The notes beneath the pieces are model-generated. The model did not search any database. It was not told where the DNA came from and saw only the letters and a list, made by a program, of their open reading frames with translations. A stretch of DNA of 64,000 nucleotides, taken from NCBI RefSeq assembly GCF_002117915.1, contig NZ_BDJB01000008.1, forward strand, positions 248,001-312,000. The letters run 5' to 3'. The position numbers and the translations under genes are program-made. Below are positions 44,698-53,584 of the stretch, piece after piece (position 1 is the stretch's first letter; each line of letters begins with the position of its first letter). Origin of the DNA: Sphingomonas sp. TZW2008 (lineage in GTDB: Bacteria; Pseudomonadota; Alphaproteobacteria; Sphingomonadales; Sphingomonadaceae).

Positions 44698-46181
44698 GCG
44701 CGCCGCAGCGTCATACGCTGGTGCAACGCGCGCTGGGGGGGCATGCCGCGCTCGGCCTGCTCGCCAGTGCGCTGATCTACATCATCGCGCTGACCGGCTC
44801 GATCATCGTCATCCACGATCGCTGGCAGCGGTGGGAGGAGCCCAGTGTCGCGGAGAGCGCGGTGCTCTCCCCCGCTGCGGCGCAGGCCGCGATGACGGCG
44901 GTTGTCGCTGGTGAGGCTGGCAAGCCACCCACGACGCATCTCTACATCCGCATGCCGACGCCCGATCTGCCCCGCGCCGTCGTGACCACTGATCATGCCG
45001 CCTGGTACGTGGACGGCGCCGGCCGCATCGTCGCGCCCGAAGCGCATAGCTGGACCGAGTTCCTCATCGGGCTGCACGAATATCTGCACCTGCCGACGAC
45101 ATGGGGGATGATCCTCGTTGGCGCGCTCGGCGTCGCGCTCGCCGCGCTTGTCGTCACCGGCGTACTCGCGCACCCGCGCATCGTGCGCGACGCCTTTCTG
45201 CTGCGCACCCGCCACGATCCGCCGATCGCGCGCGCCGATTGGCACAACCGGTTGGGCGTATGGACGCTGCCCTTCGCGCTCGCCGTCACGCTGACGGGCG
45301 CGTTTATCGGGCTCGGCAGCGTCGGCGTCAGCGCACTCGCGCGCGGCTATACCGGCGGCGATCTCGAGAAGGTCTACGCGCCTGTGTTCGGTGACGAGCC
45401 GCCGCCTGAGGCCGCGCGCGGGCCGCTGCCGAACGTCGCGGCGGCGCTTCACGCGGTGCACACGCGCGTACCGCAGGCGTCGCCGACCTACGTCATCGTC
45501 CACGATCCCGGCACGCGCGGGCAGCACGTCCAGGTAATCGCCGAACATCCCCGGCGGCTGATCTACGGCGAGACGTATCGCTTCGACGGCGCCGGCCGCT
45601 GGCACGGGCCGGTCGGCCTGTCGGACGGCGCACTCGGGCAGCAGGCCGCCGCTTCAGCGTACAATCTCCATTTCGGCAATTACGCCGGCCTGCCGGTCGA
45701 GATCGCCTATATCCTGCTGGGCTTGGCGCTGTGCATCGTCACCGCGACTGGCACCACTCTGTGGCTCGGCAAGCGCCGCCGCCGCGGCCATGGCAGCGAC
45801 CGGCTCGAAGCGAGCTGGACAGTGATCGTCTGGGGCACGCCGCTGGGGCTGATCCTCACCTATTGGCTGCGCGCGACCGTCGGCCCGCAGGCGCAGCTCG
45901 TCGCGGGCTTTTGGTTGTTCCTCGCCGCGCTGCTGCTTGCCGCCGGTGCACGGTCCGCGCTCATCACCGCGCTGCGATTGCGGACGGTAACGGTGGGCGC
46001 GCTTGGTGTGACTGCATTCAGCCACGCCGCCGCGAGCTATCCCGGCCCGACCGAAAACCTCGCGCTCGACGCCGCGATCCTGGCGATGGCGGGGCTGATC
46101 TGGGCAGTGGGTCGCCGCTCGTCGGCTGCGGCGCCGGCGGCTGGTGCCGAGCGAGCGCGGATGGCTGCCGCGCAGCATTGA
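44694..46181 (+). CDS. PepSY-associated membrane protein, ferric reductase-like
   Basis: A 495-residue inner-membrane protein of the PepSY_TM group. First helix ALGLLASALIYIIALTGSII, PepSY-type periplasmic loop, paired helix motifs with His (FLIGLHEYLHLPTTWGMILV; RADWHNRLGVWTLPFALAVT; SAYNLHFGNYAGLPVEIAYI), and extra helices at the C-terminus (about residues 385-480). Family members coupled to TonB receptors are thought to reduce or release iron from siderophores. Ends ten bases before a convergent gene. Confidence 0.88.
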   Translation: MSAPQRHTLVQRALGGHAALGLLASALIYIIALTGSIIVIHDRWQRWEEPSVAESAVLSPAAAQAAMTAVVAGEAGKPPTTHLYIRMPTPDLPRAVVTTDHAAWYVDGAGRIVAPEAHSWTEFLIGLHEYLHLPTTWGMILVGALGVALAALVVTGVLAHPRIVRDAFLLRTRHDPPIARADWHNRLGVWTLPFALAVTLTGAFIGLGSVGVSALARGYTGGDLEKVYAPVFGDEPPPEAARGPLPNVAAALHAVHTRVPQASPTYVIVHDPGTRGQHVQVIAEHPRRLIYGETYRFDGAGRWHGPVGLSDGALGQQAAASAYNLHFGNYAGLPVEIAYILLGLALCIVTATGTTLWLGKRRRRGHGSDRLEASWTVIVWGTPLGLILTYWLRATVGPQAQLVAGFWLFLAALLLAAGARSALITALRLRTVTVGALGVTAFSHAAASYPGPTENLALDAAILAMAGLIWAVGRRSSAAAPAAGAERARMAAAQH

Positions 46182-46191
46182 AGCGTGCAGG

Positions 46192-46701
46192 TCAGCCGCG
46201 CGAGGTGCCGGGATAGGTCTTCTGCTGCGCCCATGCGGCGATGCCGAGCCGTTCGGGCAGGGTCCGCAGCACGGCCTCCAGCGCTGCACCCTCGCCGTCC
46301 CGGCACCCGCCGGCGGCGTGGATCGCGCGCCCCGCGCCGGCTGCGCCGATCCACGTCACGTCGTACGATGCCTGATCGCTCACCTTCACCCGGCACGCGA
46401 CCTCGCGCTGCTCCTTGGCTTGCGGTCGAAACCGGGCAAGCTCGGCAGCAACGGCGCGGTAGACCGCCGCATCAATCTTCCGACGGCGCTCGCCCAGCGT
46501 CGCCGTATGTCGTGCTCCCTTGAACACCACCTCGCCGTCCGCGGCCATGCTGACGGTATAGGCCGGGCAGAAGCCGAAACATGGGCCAACTGAAACCATG
46601 ATCGTCTCCGCGGTCGCGGTTGAGGAATGCGGCGCGGGAAGATTACCCGCGCATCCTGCCAGTGCAGTGCTCATCGCAAGCAGTTCTACCCGCCCGATCA
46701 T
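46192..46701 (-). CDS. DUF6438 lipoprotein
   Basis: A 169-residue exported lipoprotein: signal and lipobox in LLAMSTALAGCAGN (Cys-17), then the DUF6438 segment IMVSVGPCFGFCPAYTVSMA with two conserved Cys, VVFKGARHTATLG and further Cys at 103 and 133. Function unknown. Its ATG overlaps the stop of the upstream secreted-protein gene (ATGA), making a two-gene unit. Confidence 0.75.
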   Translation of the reverse strand: MIGRVELLAMSTALAGCAGNLPAPHSSTATAETIMVSVGPCFGFCPAYTVSMAADGEVVFKGARHTATLGERRRKIDAAVYRAVAAELARFRPQAKEQREVACRVKVSDQASYDVTWIGAAGAGRAIHAAGGCRDGEGAALEAVLRTLPERLGIAAWAQQKTYPGTSRG

Positions 46702-47129
46702 CGTGCATACTCGCGCAGATCGACGGGCAGTTGCGCGATCGAACAATAGCGAAAGGTCGAAGCCGCCGCACCGCGACGCAGCGTGAAGGTCGTCGCGTCG
46801 CGTACCGTCACCACCTGCCGCTCGCTCGATCGCGGCGCGGGCCCGGCGCCGGCATCGATGCAACTTTGCGACACGCTGTATCGATTGCCCCGGCGCGACA
46901 GCACCGTGACCCGGCAGGCGCGCGAATGGGCCCCGCTGATCCCCTGACCGTCGTAGCGCCGGATCGATGCGTTGGGTGGCGCGGCACAGCCGATCCCCTG
47001 CTCGACGTAGATCCCCGGCGTCAGCCGATAGACCCCGCGCGGTTCGGGCAAGCGGGCGACCTGCGCTGCCGCTGAGATCGTTGCGCCCAGCCCGCACAGC
47101 GCGGCCAACCACTTCACTCGAACAGCCAC
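46698..47129 (-). CDS. Secreted protein of unknown function
   Basis: A 143-residue protein with signal peptide (VRVKWLAALCGLGATISAAAQ) and a cysteine-rich, probably disulfide-linked body (IYVEQGIGCAAPPNASIRRY; RACRVTVLSRRGNRYSVSQS C; FRYCSIAQL). GTG start behind AGGAAGG. Coupled by ATGA to the DUF6438 lipoprotein. The four-plus Cys and 'GIYV-x-Q-G' recall small periplasmic sphingomonad proteins; no function assigned. Confidence 0.7.
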   Translation of the reverse strand: MAVRVKWLAALCGLGATISAAAQVARLPEPRGVYRLTPGIYVEQGIGCAAPPNASIRRYDGQGISGAHSRACRVTVLSRRGNRYSVSQSCIDAGAGPAPRSSERQVVTVRDATTFTLRRGAAASTFRYCSIAQLPVDLREYAR

Positions 47130-47272
47130 CTGATCGCCTTCCTCGCCATGGTTCGTCGCATTTCGCTAAACCGCCCAAGCTGAACCGGTGCTGCGATGTC
47201 GACGCCCAACGCGCTCCCGGCGCACCGTACCGCCCCTGTACGCCCGGCATCCGGCCATGATATGTTCCGCTG

Positions 47273-48175
47273 ATGATCGTTCCGGCCGCCGCGCCCGCCT
47301 TCTCATCCGATCCCGCCGCGCCCGATTTCGTGGTCGTCGACGTGGAGACCGCCTGCGCGCGCGTCAGCAGTATCTGCCAGATCGGTATCGTCGGGTATCG
47401 CGCCGGTCGCGAAGTCTTCGCGTACGAATCGCTCGTCGATCCATGCGACGAATTCTCGCCCTTCAACACGCGAATTCACGGCCTGTGCGAAGATCACGTG
47501 ATGAACCAGCCGACCTTTGCCGGCATCCATGCCGCGGTCGACGGCCACCTCGGCGGTCGCATCACCGTTGCGCACTCGCTATTCGACAAGAGCGCGCTCG
47601 CCGCTGCATGCCGCGTGCACGAGAAGCCTATGATTGATGCGACCTGGCTCGACAGCGTGCGGGTCGCGCAGCGCGCCTGGCCCGATTTGCCGAGCCACCG
47701 CCTCAGCGCGCTCGCTAAGTTCCTTGGCCTCCGCCACAAGCACCACGACGCGCTCAGCGACGCCCGCGCGGCCGGCATGGTGATCGTCCGTGCGATCGAG
47801 CACACGGGGATCGATCTGGCGGCATGGCTAAAGCCCGCCGCCACCCGCGCCTCCCCCGTGCCACGGCCGGCCGCTGATGGGCCGTTGAAGGGTGAGCGGA
47901 TCGCCTTGCTCGGCGCGAAGCGCAACGGCGCCTTGGCACTGACACTTGCGCAGGCCGGTGCCCGCGTCGTCGCCTCGGTCGGCCCGACGACCACGATGCT
48001 CGTCGTCGCCAACGACCAGCCGTACGGCCGTTTCTTTCATGCCAGCCCCGCCCACCGCCGGGCGGACGAGCTTCGCGCCGCCGGTTCCCCGATCGCGATC
48101 GTGCGCGAAGACGACCTACTACAGCGTATCGCATCAACCGCGCCATCAGCAGGTGAGGCGCGCGCCAGCGCATGA
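47273..48175 (+). CDS. DEDDh 3'-5' exonuclease with C-terminal BRCT domain
   Basis: A 300-residue protein. Exonuclease domain (18-180) has the DEDDh set: Asp-23 and Glu-25 (FVVVDVETA), Asp-105 (AHSLFDKSAL), His-158 and Asp-163 (HHDALSDARAAG), as in DNA polymerase III epsilon. Residues about 205-290 (LKGERIALLGAKRNGALALT; TMLVVANDQPYG) fit a BRCT domain. It may proofread or process nicked DNA. Monocistronic; start ATG lies in a TGATGATCG context with no strong ribosome site. Confidence 0.85.
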   Translation: MIVPAAAPAFSSDPAAPDFVVVDVETACARVSSICQIGIVGYRAGREVFAYESLVDPCDEFSPFNTRIHGLCEDHVMNQPTFAGIHAAVDGHLGGRITVAHSLFDKSALAAACRVHEKPMIDATWLDSVRVAQRAWPDLPSHRLSALAKFLGLRHKHHDALSDARAAGMVIVRAIEHTGIDLAAWLKPAATRASPVPRPAADGPLKGERIALLGAKRNGALALTLAQAGARVVASVGPTTTMLVVANDQPYGRFFHASPAHRRADELRAAGSPIAIVREDDLLQRIASTAPSAGEARASA

Positions 48176-48272
48176 TGCCGCCGAGTGACGCCGCTGCGCA
48201 ATCGCGCTTGCCTAGCGCGCGGACGATGGCCACCCCCGGGCGACGTAGTTCACTCGCAACAAGGCCCCTTCT

Positions 48273-49439
48273 GTGACCCATATCGCCAAGATCATGCTGC
48301 TCGGATCGGGGGAACTCGGCCGCGAATTCACCATCTCGGCTAAGCGCCTTGGCGCCTATGTCGTCGCTTGCGACAGCTACGCCCACGCCCCGGCAATGCA
48401 GATGGCCGACGAAGCCGACATCTTCTCGATGCTCGATCCCGACCTGCTGCGCGCCGCGATAGCGCGCCATCGCCCCGACTATATCGTCCCCGAGGTGGAA
48501 GCGATCCGCACCGAGATCCTCGCCGAAGTCGAGGCGCAAGGCATCACCGTCGTGCCTTCAGCGCGCGCCACGCAGCTGACGATGAACCGCGATGCGATCC
48601 GCGACGTCGCCGCGCGCGATCTGGGCCTCGTTACATCGCGCTACGACTATGCGGAGAGCCTGGCCGAAGCGCGCGCAGCTGCGGCGACGGTGGGCTTCCC
48701 GTGCGTTGTCAAACCCGTGATGTCCTCGTCGGGCAAGGGGCAGAGCCTCGTCCACAGCGCCAACGAGCTCGAACGCGCTTGGACTTACGCGGTCGAAAAC
48801 ATGCGCGGAGATCGGCGGCGCATCATCGTCGAGCAGTTCATCGACTTCGATTACGAGATCACGCTCCTGACGGTGCGGACGCGCGACGGTGTGCGCTTCT
48901 GCCCGCCGATCGGCCACCGTCAGGAACGCGGCGACTATCGCGAATCGTGGCAGCCCGCCGCGATGTCCGCCGCGGCGCTCGCCGCCGCGCAGGACATGGC
49001 GCGCCTCATCGTCGACGATCTTGGCGGCTACGGGCTGTTCGGGGTCGAGTTTTTCGTTGCGGGCGACCGCGTCATCTTCTCCGAGCTTTCGCCCCGCCCG
49101 CACGACACCGGTATGGTGACGCTGATCTCGCAGACGTTGAGCGAGTTCGATTTGCACGCGCGCGCGATCCTTGGCCTGCCCATTCCCGACGTGGCACTGG
49201 TCGGTCCCGCCGCCTCCGCCGTGATCCTCGCCGATCGCGACGCGGCGCGCTTCAGCTATCGCGGGCTGGCAGAGGCACTGGCAACGGCAGCAGAGGCGGT
49301 GGACGTGCGGCTGTTCGGCAAGCCCGTAACACGACCCTATCGCCGGATGGGTGTCGCGCTCGCCCGCGCTTCGGATGTCGGCGAGGCACGTGCCGCCGCG
49401 CGCACCGCCGCCGACGCAATCGTTATCGTTTACGAATGA
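48273..49439 (+). CDS. purT: Formate-dependent phosphoribosylglycinamide formyltransferase
   Basis: A 388-residue ATP-grasp enzyme for the third step of purine synthesis, using formate and ATP. N-terminal IMLLGSGELGREFTISAKRL, IVPEVEAIRTE, the ATP-grasp core PCVVKPVMSSSGKGQSL and EQFIDFDYEITLLTVR, GVEFFVAGDRVIFSELSPRP with metal-binding Glu, and RRMGVALA near the end. Start GTG 48273 matches the family N-terminus; the 97-base gap upstream shows no purine riboswitch. Confidence 0.93.
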   Translation: MTHIAKIMLLGSGELGREFTISAKRLGAYVVACDSYAHAPAMQMADEADIFSMLDPDLLRAAIARHRPDYIVPEVEAIRTEILAEVEAQGITVVPSARATQLTMNRDAIRDVAARDLGLVTSRYDYAESLAEARAAAATVGFPCVVKPVMSSSGKGQSLVHSANELERAWTYAVENMRGDRRRIIVEQFIDFDYEITLLTVRTRDGVRFCPPIGHRQERGDYRESWQPAAMSAAALAAAQDMARLIVDDLGGYGLFGVEFFVAGDRVIFSELSPRPHDTGMVTLISQTLSEFDLHARAILGLPIPDVALVGPAASAVILADRDAARFSYRGLAEALATAAEAVDVRLFGKPVTRPYRRMGVALARASDVGEARAAARTAADAIVIVYE

Positions 49440-49465
49440 ACTGCCGCACGGCGTTTGCCGACGGC

Positions 49466-49494
49466 AAAGAAAAAGGGGCGGCTTTCGCCGCCCC
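49466..49494 (-). terminator. Intrinsic terminator of tRNA-Arg
   Basis: Read on the minus strand: GGGGCGGC, GAAA tetraloop, GCCGCCCC, then TTTTTCTTT. A textbook 8-bp stem with T-tract 29 bases past the tRNA 3' end, active only in the tRNA direction. It also lies just after purT on the opposite strand. Confidence 0.9.
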
Positions 49495-49522
49495 TGTATC
49501 CTCCACTGCTTCCGAAGAAGAA

Positions 49523-49599
49523 TGGCGCGCCCGGAACGATTCGAACGTCCGACCCTCAGATTCGTAGTCTGATGCTCTATCCAGCTGAGCTACGGGCGC
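49523..49599 (-). tRNA. tRNA-Arg (anticodon ACG)
   Basis: Minus strand begins GCGCCCGTAGCTCAGCTGG; acceptor GCGCCCG pairs with CGGGCGC. Anticodon stem TCAGA/TCTGA encloses CTACGAA, giving anticodon ACG (wobble inosine expected). T-loop TTCGAAT is present. The CCA end is encoded (TGG on the plus strand at 49523-49525). 77 bases. Confidence 0.95.
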
Positions 49600-49683
49600 C
49601 CGGTGGAGGCGCGCTAATATAAGCGGGTTCGGGATTGCGCAAGGGCGTTGCGCCACTCTTTTTCGCTCCGTAAGCAAAGACGC

Positions 49684-50190
49684 ATGTCACCGCGCAGCCC
49701 GCTCCTGCCCCTGATGCTCGGCGTCGCGCTTGCCGGGTGCAGCGCGACGGGCCGATCCTACCCCTCTCTGCTTCCCCGCGCGGCGGAGCAGCAGAGCTTC
49801 GCCGAGCCGGCCACGCCGCCTCCGGCGCCCGCGGCGCCCGATCCCGCACTCGATGCCCGGATCGCTGCGACCACCGCTACGCTTAACGCGCGCGTGAAGG
49901 CGTTCGAGACGGCCAGCGCGACCGCGCGGCAGAAAGTGGCATCGGCCGGGCGCGCGCCCGCGGGCAGCGAGGCGTGGCTCGATGCGCAGGTGACCTTGGC
50001 GGAGCTCGATTCGCTGCGCTCGGCGACGCTTGAGGTGGTCACCGATCTCGAGACGATCGCGGGCGAGCGCGCGGCCGATCTCGCGGCGGACTATGGCCCC
50101 CTGGACGCGGCGGTCTCGCAAGCCCGCGCTGCAGCGGCGAAGCAAGCAGCAACGATCGCCGAGCTGCAGGGCCGACTGTCGCCCGCCTGA
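49684..50190 (+). CDS. Ala-rich lipoprotein, coiled-coil type
   Basis: A 168-residue exported lipoprotein with lipobox LGVALAGCSATG (Cys about 19), a Pro/Ala-rich linker (EPATPPPAPAAPDPA), and a long helical region (RIAATTATLNARVKAFETAS; TLAELDSLRSATLEVVTDLE) likely a coiled coil. No family recognised. Start ATG 49684 behind AAAGACGC is weak. Located between tRNA-Arg and a convergent exported protein. Confidence 0.65.
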   Translation: MSPRSPLLPLMLGVALAGCSATGRSYPSLLPRAAEQQSFAEPATPPPAPAAPDPALDARIAATTATLNARVKAFETASATARQKVASAGRAPAGSEAWLDAQVTLAELDSLRSATLEVVTDLETIAGERAADLAADYGPLDAAVSQARAAAAKQAATIAELQGRLSPA

Positions 50191-50215
50191 CAGGTTTCGC
50201 CCGGCGCGATCGGGA

Positions 50216-50752
50216 TCAGCGCGCCGCCGCTGGACGAAGCGCGCCGCCGCTCAGGTACATCGCGGTAATCGTGATCTCCGTCACGCCGCGTCCGACGGTG
50301 ACCGCGGTAACTTTGGGCGACGGCTTGCGACCGAACACGAAGTCGAGCAGCGTCACGCGCGGATTGCCCGACGCGCCGCCACCATCGCTGCGATCGGTGT
50401 TGCCATTGCCATTGACGTCGTGGCGCAGATCGACGGCGTAGCTGCCCGGCGCCGGCACGGGCATGCAGATGCGGATCGGCCCTGTGGCCGGGGTCGGTAA
50501 CTCGACACGATCAATCCAGCTCTTCTTGTCGAACCATTTGGACGGCGCGCCGCCGAAGGTCCGCACGCGGATCATGCCGGTGCGGCTCTTGAGCCCCACG
50601 ACGGAGACGAGGATCGCGGGGCCGCTGCCGGAGCAGCGAGCGGCGTGCGGGCCAAGGACGCCACCGCCCTGCGCCGTGCCGGAAGTCGCGGCGAGCATCG
50701 CGGCGCTCAGCGCGAATGAGCCAAGTAGCGAACGATATGGAACAAACTTCAT
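50216..50752 (-). CDS. DUF2141 domain exported protein
   Basis: A 178-residue protein with signal peptide (SLLGSFALSAAMLAATSGTAQ) and a DUF2141 body: GPAILVSVVGLKSRTGMIRV, DLRHDVNGNGNTDRSDGG and FGRKPSPKVTAVTV. The DVNGNGNTD stretch with many Asp/Asn is a Ca-binding-like loop. Family function unknown; commonly periplasmic. ATG 50752 preferred to GTG 50755. Divergent from nothing: tRNA-Val lies upstream on the same strand. Confidence 0.8.
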   Translation of the reverse strand: MKFVPYRSLLGSFALSAAMLAATSGTAQGGGVLGPHAARCSGSGPAILVSVVGLKSRTGMIRVRTFGGAPSKWFDKKSWIDRVELPTPATGPIRICMPVPAPGSYAVDLRHDVNGNGNTDRSDGGGASGNPRVTLLDFVFGRKPSPKVTAVTVGRGVTEITITAMYLSGGALRPAAAR

Positions 50753-50835
50753 CACAGCTTGTGTCGCATCTAGTCGTGGCGCGATCGTGGCGCGGCAGCG
50801 TCAAAGATATGAATCGTCGCGGACAAAATTCGCGA

Positions 50836-50911
50836 TGGTGGGCGCTGACGGGTTCGAACCGCCGACCTACTCGGTGTAAACGAGCCGCTCTACCAGCTGA
50901 GCTAAGCGCCC
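50836..50911 (-). tRNA. tRNA-Val (anticodon UAC)
   Basis: Minus strand begins GGGCGCTTAGCTCAGCTGG; acceptor GGGCGCT pairs with AGCGCCC. Anticodon arm GCTCG, loop TTTACAC, CGAGT gives anticodon TAC. T-arm GGCGG/TTCGAAC and encoded CCA (TGG at 50836-50838) are present. 76 bases. No T-rich terminator is visible downstream. Confidence 0.95.
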
Positions 50912-50966
50912 CCTCGCGGGAGAAGCGGCGGTGTAGCGCGGTTTGCGCGCGGCACAAGACCGATCG

Positions 50967-51893
50967 TCAGACCAGTGGCAGCCCCATCGCGCGGAGTGAC
51001 GCGATATAGCGACGCATGCCCTCCAGCCCGCGCGGCGTCAGGAACATGAAGGCGCGGCGGCGATCGAACGGGTCGGGCTCCCGCCGGAAGATACCCGCGT
51101 CGGTCATTCGCGCGATCCAACGCAGCGCCGTCGTCGGCGCCACCGCGGCCGCGATGCACAGGCTGGATACCGAAACCTGCGCGCGCTCGAGATGCGCCGC
51201 ATACAGGTCGAGCATCATGTCCCAGCCGGGATCCTCGAAAAGCCCCGGCCCGAGATGCCGATCGCGCTGTCGGCGCGCACGGACGATCTGGCGGATCTCG
51301 CTGGACGATCCGGCATCCTCCGCCGCCGAGGCGAAATCGTCGCTGCGATCGATCGGCACCGCCTGTGATGCCGCCTCGCGCGTCGATAGTCGGGCGAGCA
51401 CGTCGGCAATCCGCGCCACTTCGGCGTTCAGCCGCGCGAGCCGCGCCGCCTCATTCTCGCGTACGGTTTCACCCAAACTGAAGCGGTCCGACAGGCCGCA
51501 GGCCGCGATCGCCGCGATCCAGTCCATCGCCGATGGATCGCACACGATTTCGTGTCGCGCAGCGACGAGCGAAGCGGCGATGACGTCGATTCGCGCCATG
51601 TCGGTGCCGATCACCAGCGGCAGCCCGCGCCCCGCGGCCTCGTGATCGATCGCCGGAAGCATGGCGGCGATGGCGTCCTCGGCTATGCCGCGGGCGTCGA
51701 GTACAACCACCGGTACGGCTGACAAAGCCTGCAGCCGTTCGAGCGCGCCGTCCCACGATACGCCCGGCAACACACGCCCCCCAGCCTGCGCGATCACGGC
51801 CGATACGGTGTCGGCGGCATCGTCGCTGCCGACGATCAGTGCGTCGAACCGCCCCCGCGCGTTGGAGTCATAGTCCCAGTTGGTTCCCAGCAT
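50967..51893 (-). CDS. MarR-type regulator with N-terminal receiver-like domain
   Basis: A 308-residue protein. Residues 15-125 look like a degenerate receiver fold: FDALIVGSDDAADTVSAVIA and VPVVVLDARGIAEDAI have the beta-alpha pattern. Residues 145-175 (ENEAARLARLNAEVARIADV) are a helical linker. Residues 215-308 form a MarR-like winged helix: LYAAHLERAQVSVSSLCIAA, AVAPTTALRWIARMTDAGIF and RREPDPFDRRRAFMFLTPRG, the typical wing. Ligand or signal unknown. No adjacent target gene; the pnt operon ends 126 bases upstream. Confidence 0.75.
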   Translation of the reverse strand: MLGTNWDYDSNARGRFDALIVGSDDAADTVSAVIAQAGGRVLPGVSWDGALERLQALSAVPVVVLDARGIAEDAIAAMLPAIDHEAAGRGLPLVIGTDMARIDVIAASLVAARHEIVCDPSAMDWIAAIAACGLSDRFSLGETVRENEAARLARLNAEVARIADVLARLSTREAASQAVPIDRSDDFASAAEDAGSSSEIRQIVRARRQRDRHLGPGLFEDPGWDMMLDLYAAHLERAQVSVSSLCIAAAVAPTTALRWIARMTDAGIFRREPDPFDRRRAFMFLTPRGLEGMRRYIASLRAMGLPLV

Positions 51894-52018
51894 ATCCCAC
51901 CCTGAACCGGATCAGAACATGTCGTCTAACCCATTGAGGTCAGGCAACGATCAACCTCCGGAACGGCGCAGCGTATCCGTGATTGAGTTATAAGAACCTC
52001 CGCTTCGGATGATTCACA

Positions 52019-53527
52019 TCACTCAATTGCCTTAACGATTTCCTCGACCATCTTCTTCGCGTCGGCCAGCAGCATCATCGTGTTGTCCATGTAGAAGACG
52101 TCGTTGTCGACGCCGGCATAGCCGACACCGCCCATCGATCGCTTCACGAACAGCACCGTCTTGGCCTTTTCGACGTCGAGGATCGGCATGCCGTAGATCG
52201 GCGACGTCTTGTCAGTCTTCGCCGCCGGATTGGTCACGTCGTTCGCGCCGATCACGAACGCGACGTCGGTCTGCGCGAATTCCGAATTGATGTCCTCTAA
52301 CTCGAACACCTCGTCGTACGGCACGTTGGCCTCCGCGAGCAGCACGTTCATGTGGCCGGGCATGCGGCCGGCGACCGGGTGAATCGCGTATTTCACGCGC
52401 ACGCCGGCCTCCTTCAGCTTGTCCGCCATCTCGCGCAGGACGTGCTGTGCCTGCGCCACCGCCATGCCATAGCCCGGCACGATGATGACCTGTTCGGCCT
52501 GCGTCATCAGGAACGCGGCGTCCTCCGCCGAGCCGCGCTTCCACGGGCGTTGCTCCTTCGCCGCACCGTCGCCGGCGCCGCCGCTCTCCGCCCCGAAGCC
52601 GCCCGCGATCACGCTGATGAAGCTGCGGTTCATCGCGCGGCACATGATGTAGCTGAGGATCGCGCCCGACGATCCAACCAGCGCGCCGGTGATAATCATC
52701 GCGCTGTTGTGGAGCGTGAACCCCATCGCCGCCGCCGCCCAGCCCGAATAGCTGTTGAGCATGCTGACGACGACCGGCATGTCCGCCCCGCCGATCGGCA
52801 CGATCAGCAGGAAACCGATCGCGAACGACAGCGCGACGACGATCCAGAAATTGGCAGGCGCCTCGGTCAGCCAGAAGGCGAACGCGAAATAGGCGATCAT
52901 CAGCGCGACGCCGAGGTTGATCGCGTGGCGCATCGGCAGCAGGATCGGCGCGCCGCCCATGTTGCCGTTGAGCTTGAGGAACGCGATTACCGATCCGGAA
53001 AAGGTTATCGCGCCGATCGCGACGCCCAGGATCATCTCGACCCGGCTGACGGGATGGATCGTCGCGAACGGCTGGCCGATCAGCGGGGTAACGACGTCCG
53101 CAATGCCGAAGGCGACCGGGTTGAGATAAGCGGCGACCGCCACGAGCACCGCGGCGAGCCCGACCAGGCTATGGAAGGCGGCGACGAGCTGCGGCATCGC
53201 CGTCATCGCGATGCGCCTTGCGGTGACGATCCCAATCACCGCGCCGACCCCGATCGCCACGAGGATCTCGATCACCGCCAGCGTATCGACGCGCTGCAGC
53301 AGTGCGGCGTAGTCGTAGCCGCCGACCTCGCCCAGCGCGACGACGGGCATCGTCGGCACGTGCGTCAGCAGCGTCGTCACCACCGCGATCGTCATGCCGA
53401 TCATGCCGAAGCGATTGCCGCGCTGGCTCGATGCCGGGCTCGACAGCCCGCGCAGCGCGAGGATGAAGCAGACCCCCGCCACAAGGTAGGCGAGCGCCGC
53501 CCAGGGATTGTCCGCGACCTGTTCCAC
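52019..53527 (-). CDS. pntB: NAD(P) transhydrogenase subunit beta
   Basis: A 502-residue inner-membrane protein. About nine membrane helices in residues 1-290 (GNRFGMIGMTIAVVTTLLTH; FAFAFWLTEAPANFWIVV), then the cytoplasmic NADP-binding domain: VIIVPGYGMAVAQAQHVLRE, VKYAIHPVAGRMPGHMNVLL, FVIGANDVTNPAA. It couples proton entry to NADPH formation with PntA. GTG start behind GAGGG. Last gene of the operon; slightly longer than the common size of about 460. Confidence 0.93.
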   Translation of the reverse strand: MEQVADNPWAALAYLVAGVCFILALRGLSSPASSQRGNRFGMIGMTIAVVTTLLTHVPTMPVVALGEVGGYDYAALLQRVDTLAVIEILVAIGVGAVIGIVTARRIAMTAMPQLVAAFHSLVGLAAVLVAVAAYLNPVAFGIADVVTPLIGQPFATIHPVSRVEMILGVAIGAITFSGSVIAFLKLNGNMGGAPILLPMRHAINLGVALMIAYFAFAFWLTEAPANFWIVVALSFAIGFLLIVPIGGADMPVVVSMLNSYSGWAAAAMGFTLHNSAMIITGALVGSSGAILSYIMCRAMNRSFISVIAGGFGAESGGAGDGAAKEQRPWKRGSAEDAAFLMTQAEQVIIVPGYGMAVAQAQHVLREMADKLKEAGVRVKYAIHPVAGRMPGHMNVLLAEANVPYDEVFELEDINSEFAQTDVAFVIGANDVTNPAAKTDKTSPIYGMPILDVEKAKTVLFVKRSMGGVGYAGVDNDVFYMDNTMMLLADAKKMVEEIVKAIE

Positions 53528-53584
53528 TACCCTCGATCCCCCCGGTTCATATGTGTCCGGCGGCGCGCGCCGCCGGTGTGCCGA

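Noticed and set aside
51982-52027. ATTGAGT/ACTCAAT repeat at the end of pntB as a terminator
   Set aside because: The arms are 32 bases apart, one arm lies in coding sequence and no T-tract follows; too weak to call.
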